Shown here: one piece after another, positions 35,570 to 48,000 of the stretch
Position numbering within the stretch: the first letter of the stretch is position 1
How the letters are laid out: the number at the start of each line of letters is the position of its first letter
From: Hypomyces perniciosus
Taxonomy: Eukaryota; Ascomycota; Sordariomycetes; Hypocreales; Hypocreaceae
Assembly (NCBI GenBank): GCA_008477525.1
Contig: SPDT01000003.1
Span: forward strand, 2,356,001 to 2,420,000
Length of the DNA: 64,000 nt
Reading direction: 5' to 3'
Position numbers and translations under genes: made by a program
Notes under the pieces: generated by a model
What the model saw: the letters and a program-made list of their open reading frames with translations, nothing else
Told to the model about the DNA's origin: nothing
The model's database searches: none

Positions 35570-38500
35570 GTAAATAAACTAAATTATAACCTAATCCTTA
35601 ATAAACTTTAGGCTAAAGCTAATTAGGTAATATATAATATAGCTAAAAAGGAAATTAGCTATAAAAAAGCCAGCCTATAGCTATAATTTATAAATAAAAA
35701 GGAGCCTAGGAATATTAAAGCTATATAAAAAGCCTGGCTTATATTAGCCTTAATATTATAAGTAGAATACTACTATATTAAAAGGAATAGTAAAAAGGAA
35801 GTATATTTCTTTTAAGCTATTAGTTTATCTAATATTAAAAAAGCACTTTAGCCTAAAAAACCTATAAATCCCTGGGAATATATCCCCCCTAAACTATATA
35901 AAAAGTTCTATTTACTATTCTCTATAAAAGAAGCTACTAAGCTTTTATTATACTGCCTTAAAGTTAATTTATAGATTCCCTTAAAAGCTAATAAATACAG
36001 TAAAAAACCGGAACTCCTTTAAGGCCCCCTTTACAGTATATTATATAAAGAATTATTAATATTATAAAAGACCTTCCTCGATTTACTTTATAAAGGATTT
36101 ATTTAAGCTAGCAGCTTAGCCGCTGCAGCCCCTATCCTCTTTATTTAGAAACCTAGAGGAGGAATTCGCTTTTATATAAACTACCGCGCTTTAAATGCAA
36201 TAATACCGTAAGATTACTACCCCCTCCCCCTTTTTTTTAAAACCCTTAATAGCTTAATGAAAGTAAAGTAGTTTATAAAGCTAGATATAATAGCTGCGTT
36301 CTATAAAATCAAGGTCGCGAAAAGAAAAGAATATAAAACTGTATTCTATATACGCTATAGCCTATATAAGTGGCAGGTAGTTTTATTTAGACTTACTAGC
36401 GCACTAGTAGTATTTTAATAATATATTAATTAAATACTATACCCCTTTTTAAACAATTTCGCGTTTATATACCTTAATAATATTTTAATCTATATTAACA
36501 GGTTATTAAAGGACTATATAAAAAAGGTTTAGCGAGTTTTATATACCTTTACTAATACAAGGCTATATTTAAATCCTAAAAAATGCGCATTTACATAAAA
36601 AGAGATTAAATACTTTAAGTTTATTATATATATTAGTAAAGGAATTGCCTGTAAGTTTAAAAAGCAGTAAGCTATTAGCGAGTAGCAGGCACCTATAATA
36701 GTAATAAAAGTCTAAAGCTTCTTTAGCTTTACTAATTACTATTAAATATTTATCCCCAGGTTCTCTTAAATAGCCTACCTGCTTATAAAGTTAACTAAAA
36801 AAGGGACCCCTTTCTAGTAAAAAGGTATAAAAAAAGCAGCCTTTTAAAAACTTAAATGCCTCTTTATTAAAGCCCCTATACTATAAGCTTAAAATCCTAT
36901 AAAATATACCTTTATTAAAGTAAACTATTTAGGATATACTTTAAAAGGAGTCCTTTTATAAAAAAATAAAAAATAACAACACTATACTATAATTTACTAT
37001 TTATAAAAGCTAAGCCCCGCTAAATATAACTATTTTATCTATAATAAGGAAATACTAGTAGTAATTTACTATTTAAAAAAGTAAAGAGTAAAGCTATATA
37101 GCTATAACCCCTTTACAGTTATTTCAGACTATAAAAACTTATAGTTCTTTATAATATACAGGAAACTCTTTAAACGATAAATACACTAAGTAAAGTTCCT
37201 TTCCCAGTTTAATTTTATAATTTAATATAGGCTAGGCAGTAAGGCAACTGCTTTTAATGCATTAAGCTGCAAGGAATAAAACCTTCCATTTAATAAAGGC
37301 GATAAACGCAAATTAAGCTACTATATATAACTTATCCTAACTATACTAATAATATAGAGATTTAAGGACAATAATATTAATCTCCTTTTAATGTATATAT
37401 TTAATGGAAATAAAGAACTATAAGACCTATAAAAGCTAATAATTTAAAAGGACCTAGTATATTAACAGGTATATACTATAGTTAAAAAGGAAAAACGCTC
37501 CCTCCCTGCAGACCTTTAACTTAAAGTATAGATATTAGAATATATAATTAATAAAAAATAGAGATTAATGTTTTAAGACTATATTTAAATACTAGCTATA
37601 ATTAAAAAAGAAGGCGAAACGCTATATACTTGCATTATATAAGTAGAATATAACGCTATAGTTTTAGGCTACCTAGGTTATAACGGAACCCTAGCTATTA
37701 TTTCCTATAGGTTTTTTTTAGCCAGGAATTAATAGTATAGTTTAATAATTCCTTTATAACTGCAGTATATATAGAAAAGGAAAAGTATAGAAAAGCTATA
37801 AGCGAAAACTCTTTAAACTATTACCTATTCCTTAGCGCATCTATAGCGACCTAACTATAGACTTTATAGTTAACCTATTACCTATAAAACTAATATAAAT
37901 ATAATACCTTTAAGTTATTATTAACTAGCTTACTAAAAATATTACCTTTAAAGTAATAGAGAGTATAAAGGCAGAAGTATATATAAAAAGGTTCCTTTAA
38001 TACTATTATTGGTTTTATAAAATACCCTGGTCTATAGTTAGTAACAAAGGATTTAATTAAACTAGCTGCTTTTAAAGAGCTTTCTGTAAACTAGCAGGAA
38101 CCCAGTAACACCTAAGTATAGTATATTACCTATAAACCGATAATAGACTAGAGAGGAGTAACTAAAAGATTTAAATATACCTTAAAGTATATATAGACTA
38201 CTCTTAGAGCAATTAAAGAGACCTTTTACTAGTAATATAACTAGCTTTAAATAACTGTAAATATATAGCTATCTAAATAAGCCCTTTTTTCCTTAAATAT
38301 AGCTATTATATAGAACCCTTTTAACTATATATAAAAGAAAATAAAGCTATTAAATTAAAAGATTTAAAGGAGAAGGCTATAAAAGAAATAGTTAAAAGAC
38401 TAGAAAAAGTAACTGCCTTTACTTAAACAGTACTTGCTGCTATACAATAACGCTATAAGGACTCTGTAAACTAGCAGCAAGGCCCTTTTAAGAGATATAA

Positions 38501-39000
38501 AGTAGGAAATAAAGTTTAGCTATACTTTAGCAACTATAATACTCCCCAGCCTTCTAAAAAGCTTAATACCTTATATTATAAATATACAGTAATAAAGGTT
38601 ATTAGCCTTTATATAGTAGAACTAGGTATATTAACTAGTATATACCCGCAATTTTACATTAACCTGCTAAAAAGAGCGGCCAATAACCCTATTTTAGGCT
38701 AGATTCTAGATAACCCCTAACCACTATTAATATAAGTAGATAGCGAGGATAAATAAGAAATTAAAGAGGTCCTCTGTGTAAGGATTAAGCAGTAAAGTCG
38801 CAGCTTTTTCCGCAAAGCATTAATACAGTAAAAAGGATATATAAAGCTAACCTAGGAACCGATATATATACTTAAAGATACAGTAGCCCTCGACAACTAT
38901 ATATCTAAATATAGCCTAATCGAATCTAACGACAGGCCACTTAACAGCTATACGCCAGCAAAGTAACAGCGCCTAAAAAGAGAGCCACTGTAAGAAGGGG
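35570..39000 (+). pseudogene. Gypsy A pol (RT, RNase H, integrase), RIP-decayed
   Basis: The RT lead-in starts near 35,840 (a YIPPKLYKKFYLLFS pattern). RT core motifs lie at about 36,126-36,210 (APILFI.KPRGGIRFYINYRALNAI). The catalytic box at 36,470-36,481 reads YLNN, with both Asp lost. RNase H follows at about 36,900-37,180 and integrase at about 37,840-38,110, where D-to-N changes again remove acidic residues (IVSNKGFN). Read-through of many TAA/TAG codons is needed. A G-rich tract (38,994-39,003) precedes the 3' LTR. This is an ordinary gypsy order of domains. Confidence 0.88.
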
Positions 39001-39006
39001 GGGTAA

Positions 39007-39222
39007 TGTTATAGGCTAGGCTATATCTCCCAGAATTACGACTACGCCGAATCCGGAAATACAACCAATACTAGACCGCTTACCTAATTAGGAAACCACC
39101 TCGGCCACAACCCTATACGCACAACTATATAATATATATATAGCTAGTACAGAGCCTCCTTCCTTAGCTATAGATAGACAATACAGAAGTGCATACTTTC
39201 CAGTTAGTCTACACCTATTACA
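39007..39222 (+). mobile_element. Gypsy A 3' LTR
   Basis: This 216-bp LTR starts TGTTATAGG and ends CTATTACA. It has lost about ten bases near 39,190 compared with the other copies and has more RIP changes than the 5' LTR. Confidence 0.92.
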
Positions 39223-39227
39223 GCCGG

Positions 39228-39887
39228 AATATATATATAAAAGCAATTGTGGTCCCTGATAATATAGGACTTTAAAGACCAGTAAACTACTACTACTACA
39301 CCTAACTATTAGTTTCTAGCTTATTACCTGCTTATTAATACCTATTTTCCCTTTAAATAATTACTCTTTAACCTCCTTTACTTTTCTTTAAAGTTATAGC
39401 CTTTTATTTAATTTATTTGCTATAAAAAGGGTCTTTAATATATTAATCTTTTATTATTCCCAGTAAAAGTACATATTGAAATAAAGCCTATAAGTTGCAA
39501 AATATGCCTTACTTTTAGCGACAGCGTCTTTACTTTTACAGTTTGGTTTAATAGTAAAAAGACTATTAAAGTTAAAGATACCTATAGTAGTAAATAATTA
39601 ATTTACTTTTAATAAATAGACTATATTTTAAATATAAAGACTTTAAAATATAGCTACTTTTTTAGATTATTAACTAGGCTTTTTAAATAATATTTTATTT
39701 ATAGAAAAAGAATTTAATACTTATATTTAATAAATAAAAGATAAATAGTAAATATATTTAAAAAGGAAATATTTAAATATTCTTTTTTAAAGGCAAAACC
39801 CTTTTTTTAAACCCTTAAAGATTAAAGCTTTATTACTTATAATTAACTTATTATATACTGCTAGTTTAAAATAACTTTGTTAAAAAG
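39228..39887 (+). pseudogene. Element D internal fragment (leader and gag part)
   Basis: It continues 29,938-29,986 across the gypsy-A insertion and aligns with about 13,775-14,340. No intact frame remains. The fragment ends where a 22-bp piece of a family E LTR begins. Confidence 0.65.
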
Positions 39888-39909
39888 GAGGGCTAAAAAT
39901 GTCAGGACC
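39888..39909 (+). mobile_element. 22-bp stub of a Copia-E LTR (E9)
   Basis: Only the first 22 bases, TGTTAAAAAGGAGGGCTAAA and two more, are present. Unrelated sequence starting TGTCAGGACCC then takes over. It marks a deletion or recombination joint. Confidence 0.75.
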
Positions 39910-40584
39910 CTTATCAGGACCAGTTAGTCCGGAGGTCCGGAAGGTCCGGAAGGTCTAGAAGACCTAGGTAATTGTATATAATAGCAGCTTGGCCCTAAGG
40001 CAGAGGGACTTTAGTGATTAATGAAATCCAACTGCAGCACCTACCTGCTAGTTCGAATTTATTTCTTTATAATATTCTAGTTATTTACTACAAGACTTTA
40101 TCACTTTTCTTTAAGGTCGCCGCTCCTTTCGCCCAATCCATTTAACTTTATAACAGTCTTTTAATAAATTAATTACTCTTTGCCTAATAAAGGTAGGAAG
40201 ACTGTCAAAGCTCGAAGCTCAAAGCTCGAATTATTTAAATTATTAAAGAAGTAACAGTAATAAAACTGTAATATAAGGAATCGAGTCCTTTTATCTTAAA
40301 TTGATTCCCAGCATAAAGTATTTGATTTTATAGTCTTAGAGATAATGAGCTGAATCTTGATTCTAGAAAGGTTTGGAAGAGCTGGAAAGTTGAGAGAATA
40401 CTGATTTGTAATGAATTTGCTAGTGCGCGCTATTTATATATTCTGGAACAATAGCTCTAAGACCTAGCAAATAATAGTTCCGAGACTTAGAAACTATGAG
40501 CGTAATAGCCGGGCTTGACTATAATATAACTTATTAATAAGGCCTTCAAAACCTAATAATTAAAACGAGACTAATTAACTAAGA
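39910..40584. repeat. Unassigned, lightly mutated segment
   Basis: It begins TGTCAGGACCC, has GGTCCGGAAGGTCCGGAAGGTC tandem units (near 39,935-39,960) and AAGCTCGAAGCTCAAAGCTC units (near 40,207). It keeps CpA sites, unlike its neighbours. No coding frame is seen. It replaces the part of element D between gag and RNase H and may be an LTR of a family with no other copy in the window. Confidence 0.35.
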
Positions 40585-41168
40585 CTTAGAAACCTATTTT
40601 AGTATATAACGACCCAAAGGCGCCGATTTGTATAGAGACAGATACGTTAAACTATGCGATTAGGGCAGTACTAGCTTAATACCAGCGAGATGCCTGGTAC
40701 CCTGTGGCGTATATGTTAAGAAAGCTAAGTGGTTCTAAATTACGTTATTATACCCTTAATATTAAATTTCTTACTTTTATAAAGGCTTTCCGAACGTAGA
40801 GACACTATCTAGCTTATATAAGCAGAAGCTCTTATACTGGCAAGTAGAGGCTCCGGATAAGCTAGCTCCGTTCAATTTTCGCATTAAGTATAGGCCAGGG
40901 AAGTTTAACCCTGCTAATGCCTTATCTCGACGTCCTAATTTTCATAATCTTACTGAGATCGAAGAATCCCAGTAAAGCTATATAGCAATAAGTTTGCAGC
41001 GTTTTTATAGTATAGAAGCCGACAGCCTATATAAACCAGAGGAATCTGCAGCAGCGCACTATAGTGACCAGGAATATATAAGGTCGCCTATAGACAGGAG
41101 CGTTGCTCCAGTATCGCCCTAGGTTAAGGGATAAAGATTAAATGCTATTTAGCAGATAGCCTACCTGT
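40585..41168 (+). pseudogene. Element D gypsy RNase H fragment
   Basis: The readable frame gives PILVYNDPKAPICIETD, the gypsy RNase H start with an ETD acidic site. It continues with NYAIRAVLA, AWYPVAYMLRKLSGSKLRYY and LNIKFLTFIKAFR. After a frame change comes FRIKYRPGKFNPANALSRRPN, the typical RNase H to integrase linker. Two or three stops and one frameshift are present. RIP load is low, so D is probably younger than most elements here. It is cut at 41,168 by the TIR element. Confidence 0.8.
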
Positions 41169-41573
41169 TTTGTCGAGAGGGAATTGGCACTCCAAAACAC
41201 ACACACAACACACACACACACCCACACACAACGACTGGTATCGAGCGCGGGAACCGCGCTCCTGACAGAACCACGAAGCGGCGATTGAGTAATATAGGGA
41301 CTAAAAGATACTGCAGATCATTTGATCATGATGCCAGCAGCCAAAGCAACCAACGGTGACCTTCATACGCCTCAGCGGCTGTGTTCTCACAGGTGGGGTT
41401 ATATGTTGAAGGGGGAAGAAGGTTGTGCTTTATTAAACTAGGTCTATCTGTATGTCTTTATACTCCTGTGCTTTCCTAATCCAGTAGCTGCTTAAATAAG
41501 CGGCCAACCTTTCTCGGGTAAGCTAAAAGAAAAAAAAGCGGGTGCGTTGGGCATGTCAGTTACCCCCGACAAA
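41169..41573. mobile_element. 405-bp TIR element (copy 2)
   Basis: The inverted ends are TTTGTCGAGAGG and CCCCCGACAAA. The 4-bp duplication CTGT flanks it (41,165-41,168 and 41,574-41,577). It is nearly free of RIP changes and is the reference copy for 25,222-25,626. The CA tract (41,198-41,234) and GAGCGCGG/CCGCGCTC hairpin (about 41,243-41,264) are intact. Confidence 0.85.
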
Positions 41574-41637
41574 CTGTAAAGTATAGTGGCTAGAGTTATA
41601 GCTGCTGGTTTGCAGGTTATATAATAGATTACTGCAG

Positions 41638-42023
41638 TGTGATGATCCGGGTTGACTCTTAAGGGATAAACCGAGGTTCGGGGGTTTATATTGACAGAGA
41701 GGTTAAGGATGAATATTAAGCAGGGTAATATAGTTACGATTCTGTAGAATAGCCGGTTTTGGTAAATATAATTGTTAACGACTGTTTAAGTAACTATATT
41801 AAATAAGTAATAAGCCAGTTATATATATATAAAGGGAATAATTATAGATTACCTTAAATTATATTTATTTTCCTGATAATCTATAGTGAGTTTTTCTATT
41901 AGCTTACTGGGATTACTTTATAGTTTATAGTAATTTAAGTAATTTAATGCTAATTAGTTCATCTATCTAAGGTTCCTCCAGGTATATACTATATTACATT
42001 TTTATAATAGTTAGGTTGTAATA
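41638..42023 (-). mobile_element. Gypsy G1 3' LTR
   Basis: This is a 386-bp LTR with its outer edge at TGTGATGATCCGG. Its inner edge TTGTAATA is the RIP-changed form of the CGTGACA end seen in the partner LTR. Confidence 0.92.
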
Positions 42024-45000
42024 TAATATCCCCCTCTTATTAGTTTTATCTTTAAAACCTATTAGTTCCTTTCTAAATACCGCTGTCTTTTATAGTTTAT
42101 AGGTATAGTGCCTTTATTTTATATTTTATATTTTTTACTAATAGAATATTGGGTCGCGTAGCGAAATCTTATTCTTATAAAACTAAATAGCGCCTAGTTT
42201 CTTTTTTATTAATTAAAGCTATTAGTAATTTTATTATACCTTATTTATTCTACTATAATCGCAATCTTTCTTATAAAATAATTGCAAATAATTTATATTA
42301 TAGTAAGTATATATAGTAAGGTTGTTTATGCGATAGTTCCGGCATTATACTCTCTGTAGGTTTATTTTTTATTCAGTTTATTGATTTTCTTTTCTGATTT
42401 ATAGTATAGCGCAATATATAATTTTAGAGAAGTAAAAAATAAAGTAAAAAGAAAAAGAGATTAAGGCTTATTTACTCTGCGCTTAATAAAAGGTAAATAA
42501 AGCCTTTATAAAGTTAGTACATTTAAGGCAATAGCGTTAGTCTATAATGTTTTATAGTTATAAAATAGTTTATTATAGTCTTAAATCCCTAGATAAGTTA
42601 AATAAGGCAGAATATTATAAAGTAGAAGCTACTATTAATATATATTCTTTTAAGGCTGTTAATATAATTAATTAGACTGCTTTTTGGTTACTCAATCTAT
42701 TATTGGTAGGTTAAGAGTTTAGTAAAAGTATTAAAGTTCTATCTAAGAGTATATTAGGTATTCCTTAGGTTCCCAGTAATTATATTCTTCTCTATAGTTT
42801 TTCCAGTTTATTAAATATTAGCGTTTATTATTTTCTATTTTTATAATTTTAATTTCTTTAACTTTATATTCCTTTTTAACTAGTAAAACTTCAATTAAGT
42901 CTATAATTAGTTTATTTTCTAGTTTATTTTATAATGCTTTTTTAAGTAGTAAAATATAAAATACTAGGTAAATCTAAATACTATCTGGTAGTATAAGTTT
43001 ATAAATAACTTTTAAAATAACTTTTTTAATTACGTAAAGTTTAAGTTTTTTAAATTTTAATTTATCGCTTAATTGCATTATTTTAATATTTACAGTCTTT
43101 TTTCCTAATAAATAACAGTATAGGTAAACTATATCTCCCTCTTTAAAGATTAGTCCCTTTAATTTATATTTATCGGTATACTTCTTTATTTTTTCCTGTA
43201 TAAAATAAAGGTATACTTATATTTCTTTATATAACTGCTTTATATTTTCAGCTTTAATTTATACTTTATTAATATATAGGCTTTTCTTTAGCGCTTTATA
43301 TATATCTAGCATAAAGCTATAGTTAGCGTATATAAGGCTAAGTCCAGTTAACTCTAAAATATCACTGTTATAGGATATCTATACAATTAGTAGCTTTTCT
43401 ACCTAATTATCTTAATTAAAGTTAATATAACTTTTTAAATAGGCTTCAATAATCTAGTTAATGCGTTTTATTTAACTATCTATCTATAGGTAATATATAG
43501 TATTAAGCTTATAATTTATATTTAACTAATTTATAAATGCTTGCTAGAATTTAAACGCAAAGGTTAATCTTTAGTTAGAAATAACTTTAGCTAGAATTGT
43601 ATAGTTAACTGCAATAAATTATAAAAATATATAAGCTAGTGTTTATATATCTATTACTTTTTTATATAAAAGGAAGTAAAAGTATTTAATAAATTAGTCT
43701 ATAATTATTAAAATATTATTATATTTAATCTTTATTCTTAATTTAATAAATAATAGTAGTTTAATAATAAAGTTTAATAAAATTAACTTTTATAGTTATT
43801 CTAATACTAGTAAAGGTTAAAGTTTACTGTATAGTTTATATTTTAAAGGTTTAACTGTTTTATATATTATATAGCGAGAAACGATATTTTGCATTATTTC
43901 CTTAAGCCTTTAAAACTCAAAATACTTTTATACTTATTTACAGGTTTTGCGAATACCTTTATATTTATATACTAAGTATTAGTAAACTTCTGTAATTATA
44001 TTCTTCTAAAGTTTATCTAAAATCTAGAATTTTTTTTTTTATTATTAGGTTCTTTTTTTATTAAACTTTATATTTTCTAGGAATCTATTATCATTTAAGT
44101 AGTATAATACTCCTTAATGCATTAAAGTGTAGTATTATTACTGGATACTTTATATATAGCCTATAGTGCTATTTATTAGTAATATCCTTTAATGGTTTAT
44201 TTTAAGATTTGCCTAATATACTTAATCTTTTTTTAATTATAGTTGGCTTAGCTACTAAGCGCATCTATTTATCTATTCTTAGATCCTTTTTAATAGATTA
44301 AAATATAGTTAAATTCTAAAAAGTATTTTATATAATAGATCTGCCTTTTAGGAAAATTATTAAACTATCGCGAAATATATAATATTCTTATAATTTATAT
44401 ACTTTAACTTTATAAATTCCTTTTAATAGGTAATATTACTATTCTTTAAATATAAAAATAATAGCAAGGAATTCTTTATTATATATTAGGTAGTTTAGTT
44501 CTGCGCTATATAGTGCTTTAAAGTAAAAGGTCATAGGGAGTAGTTTACTGTTTTTATCCTTTTAATTAAATTAAGCGCCTATAGCAAAGTTAAAAGTATT
44601 TATTTCGACTTTTATTTCTTGAAATAGGTTAAATATAATAAATATAGGTTTTTTTAAGATAAGCTGCTTAAGTTTATTAAAGGCTTCCTATATATCTAAT
44701 GCCTATAAAAACTTTTAATCCTTTTTAATAAGTTTATAGAGAGTTTATATAATATTTCTATAGCCTTTAATAAATTATTAATAGTAGTTAATAAATCTTA
44801 AAAAGCTTTAAACTTCCTTAACTATTATAAATATAAGCTAATCTTATACTGCTTATACTTTTAACGGATCTATACGAATTTCTTTAAAGGTAATAATATA
44901 CCTTAAAAAAGTGACTTTCTATATATAAAATTTGCATTTCTCTAGTTCTATAAGTAGTTTAGTATTTTATAGTATCTATAATACTTTATAGATATATGCT

Positions 45001-48000
45001 TTATGTTATTTAAGGGTATTTAAAAAGATTAGGATATTATCTAGGTAAATAACTATAAAGATATTAAGATACTTTTTTAATATATTATTGATTATTGATA
45101 CGTGCGTTGGGTGTAACTATACACTCAATCTAGAGGACCCCTCATTCAATCATGTCACGTGCATCATCACATGAAACCATACTAGTCTAGATCTCTCTGC
45201 TCGTTAGCTAGCTTAATGGAACCATGCTTCTTCATCAACACTTTGTTTACATCAATTATTTTTTGGAATATCGCTAGGGCGTTAGTGAGACTAAAAGGTA
45301 TAACTAGGTATTTAAATAGGCTATACTTAGTTTAAAAGGCGGTTATCTATTTATATCTTTCTTTAATTTAAATAAGGTTATAAGCGCCTTTAAAGTTTAG
45401 CGCTATAAACTACTTTTTCTTATATAGTTTATCCTGTAATTCTATAATTAATAATAGTAGGGTTCTATCTTTAACAGTAGCTTTATTAAGCTATTAGTAG
45501 TCTATAATTAACTATAATTTACCTTTTTTTTATAAATATAATAAAATAGCCTACTTTTAATAAAAAGGGTTAAATATAACTTTTAACTAATATATTATCT
45601 AAATAATTATATAGGCTTTTAAGCTTTTTTTCGTTTAGATTATAAATCTTATAAAAGGTAGTACTTATACTATCCTTAAGCTTAATTATATAGTCCTATT
45701 AACTGTATTCTAGTAGTTTAGTATTAAGTGTTTCTTTAAACAGTTTATTATACTTCCAGTATTCTTTAATAATATTCTGCAGTTATTCTAATAATATTGC
45801 TATTTTAAGGCTTTTTATTTTAAGTATTTTATTAATATTATTAAATACTTTTTGTAAAAAAGTAATTATTCTTTAGATTTATTTATCTTTTCCTTTACTT
45901 TATTTAAGTGTTATTTTTAGGTAGATTATTTCTGTAATTAAATTAAAGGTAATTTTTTTAATTCCTTTCTTTAGTATACTTAAGGGTTTTATATAGGATT
46001 TTTACCCTGCAGCTAAACCTTTCTAATAGTTTTAATTAATAGGGGAGCTTTATTATCGCCTTAATAAAGCTAGCTATTCTCTTAGTTAATATTAAAGTTA
46101 TTGCATTTTAACTAAAAATAACCAAAAATAATATTATACCTATTAATATTTACTATATTGCAAAAAACTACCCCTTTGCGTTTAGTGATTTTAAGTTTAA
46201 AATAATTAATCTTTCGCTTAACCTATCCATTATTATATATAAAAGCTCTTCCTTTTACTTAATAAAGTTAATATAGTTTAGTTTTCTCTTTTTAAAGTAA
46301 CTGTAAGCGATTTATAGTTATAGGTGTAATAAAATTACTTATTACTCTACTATTTACTAATATATATAACTGATATCCTTTAACTATTATCTTTAATTTA
46401 AAATATAGTAAATTTTTATTATTACTTTTATTATTTAATATTTTAAAAGATATAATTTATCGATTATTATCTTATAGCCCTTTTATAGGTAATATTAATT
46501 ATTTCTTGATTTTTTTTTCTTATATAGATTTCGCAGTTAATCGGGGTTCTTTAAAGTAAATACTACCTTTTTTTATTATAGGCAGTTCCTTTATACATAA
46601 TAAAGTTAAACTGGTTTTAATATAGTTCTTTAATATAATTTAATTAATCTCTTTATTTTTTAAAGTAAATTTATACCTTATATACTTTTATATTTACTAT
46701 TTTTAAAGTTTTTCCTGTAAATAAATAGTGTATTTATCCTTTTAGCAGTATATATAGTCTAGTAATAAATATAAAGTATTGTTAGTTTATTATAAATACT
46801 AATCTTGCAATTTATTTTACTTATATATAATATACTTTAAGCTATTATACTTTAAATAGTATTATTAATTACACTTAAACCTTTTATTATAGTAGAAGTA
46901 TTACTTTATTAATTTCTATTAGCAGTAAATATCATATCTTTTAAACTTATATCCTTTAAGCTTTTATAATTAATAATATTCTTTTAAAGTTTCAGTATTT
47001 AGTTTAATAATAATAATTTTAAAGTTTTAATACTATATAGTTATAATTTATTCTTTAAAAGCGCTATAATCTTATATTTATTTTATAGGGTAAGATAGGA
47101 TTTTAATTGGAAATATATTATACTTTACTTTTTCTTAAAAGTATACTATATATTTATATATAATATAAATAACTTAAAATATAATATAATATTCTTTATA
47201 AATAGGGTTATTTACAGTATAGTTTTTTTATATATAGAAATATATAGGTTCCGCTTATATAGCTAAAGTAATTAAAATAGCTTTAATAGCTATTTTATTA
47301 TTAGTTTTGTTTCATATATAAAGCTATCTATATAGGCGCAAATTTAACCTGTTTTATTATATATTTATAGTAACTTTTTTAATTAAGTTTAAATAGTATT
47401 TATTTAATTTACCTTTAAAGTTACCGTTTATAGGTAGTATATTTTCTGGTTTTAAAAGTATAGTATTATATAATAATAGTCTATATTATAAAGGGTTATT
47501 TTTATTTTTATTATTAAAGTCACTGCTATTAGTTTATTTTTTATTGCTTATAATAATTTAATTAAAATATTAATAGTTAATTATAGTAACTATTTATTTA
47601 TTTAAAATACTATTATCTTTATTTAACTTTATATAATTAAAGTTTAGGTTTTATTCTATTAAATTATCTAAATATAGTAAATACCTGTTTACTTTGTTTT
47701 CTTTAAGAATACCTTTAAGAGTTAAAGGTTTAGGTTTTAACCGGTATCCCCTTTAGTTTATTATAGATATTTTTTTAAATTGTTTCAAGTACTATCCGCT
47801 TTTATCCTTCCTGGATTTATAAATAAAGCAGCTATTATTATAGTATATAGTCTAGCTAAATAATATATAATTAATATAGTCTTTAAAACTATATTGACTT
47901 TTTATTTAGGTTTTAGCGCAAGCTTTTAAGGTTTATTAGTTCTTGGCTTTTATAGAGCTTTATAGTCTTTTAAAAAGTATCCTGGCTTATTATAGTTATA

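Larger units (their letters stand above)
29987..39222 (+). mobile_element. Gypsy A retrotransposon, full span with nested insertions
   Basis: LTRs at 29,987-30,211 and 39,007-39,222 bound the element, with the perfect duplication GCCGG (29,982-29,986 and 39,223-39,227). The uninterrupted target is visible in RIP-changed form at about 13,775 of the second D copy. The order is leader, gag-like ORF, a minus-strand Copia piece, a solo-type LTR (34,991-35,569), then gypsy pol on + and a G-rich tract before the right LTR. The total is 9.2 kb, of which roughly 4 kb is foreign. Confidence 0.88.

Noticed and set aside
41198..41234. CA-rich tract as a CRISPR or telomere-like repeat
   Set aside because: It is a simple dinucleotide tract inside a 405-bp mobile element and occurs at the same place in both copies. 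There is no spacer structure or telomeric hexamer.
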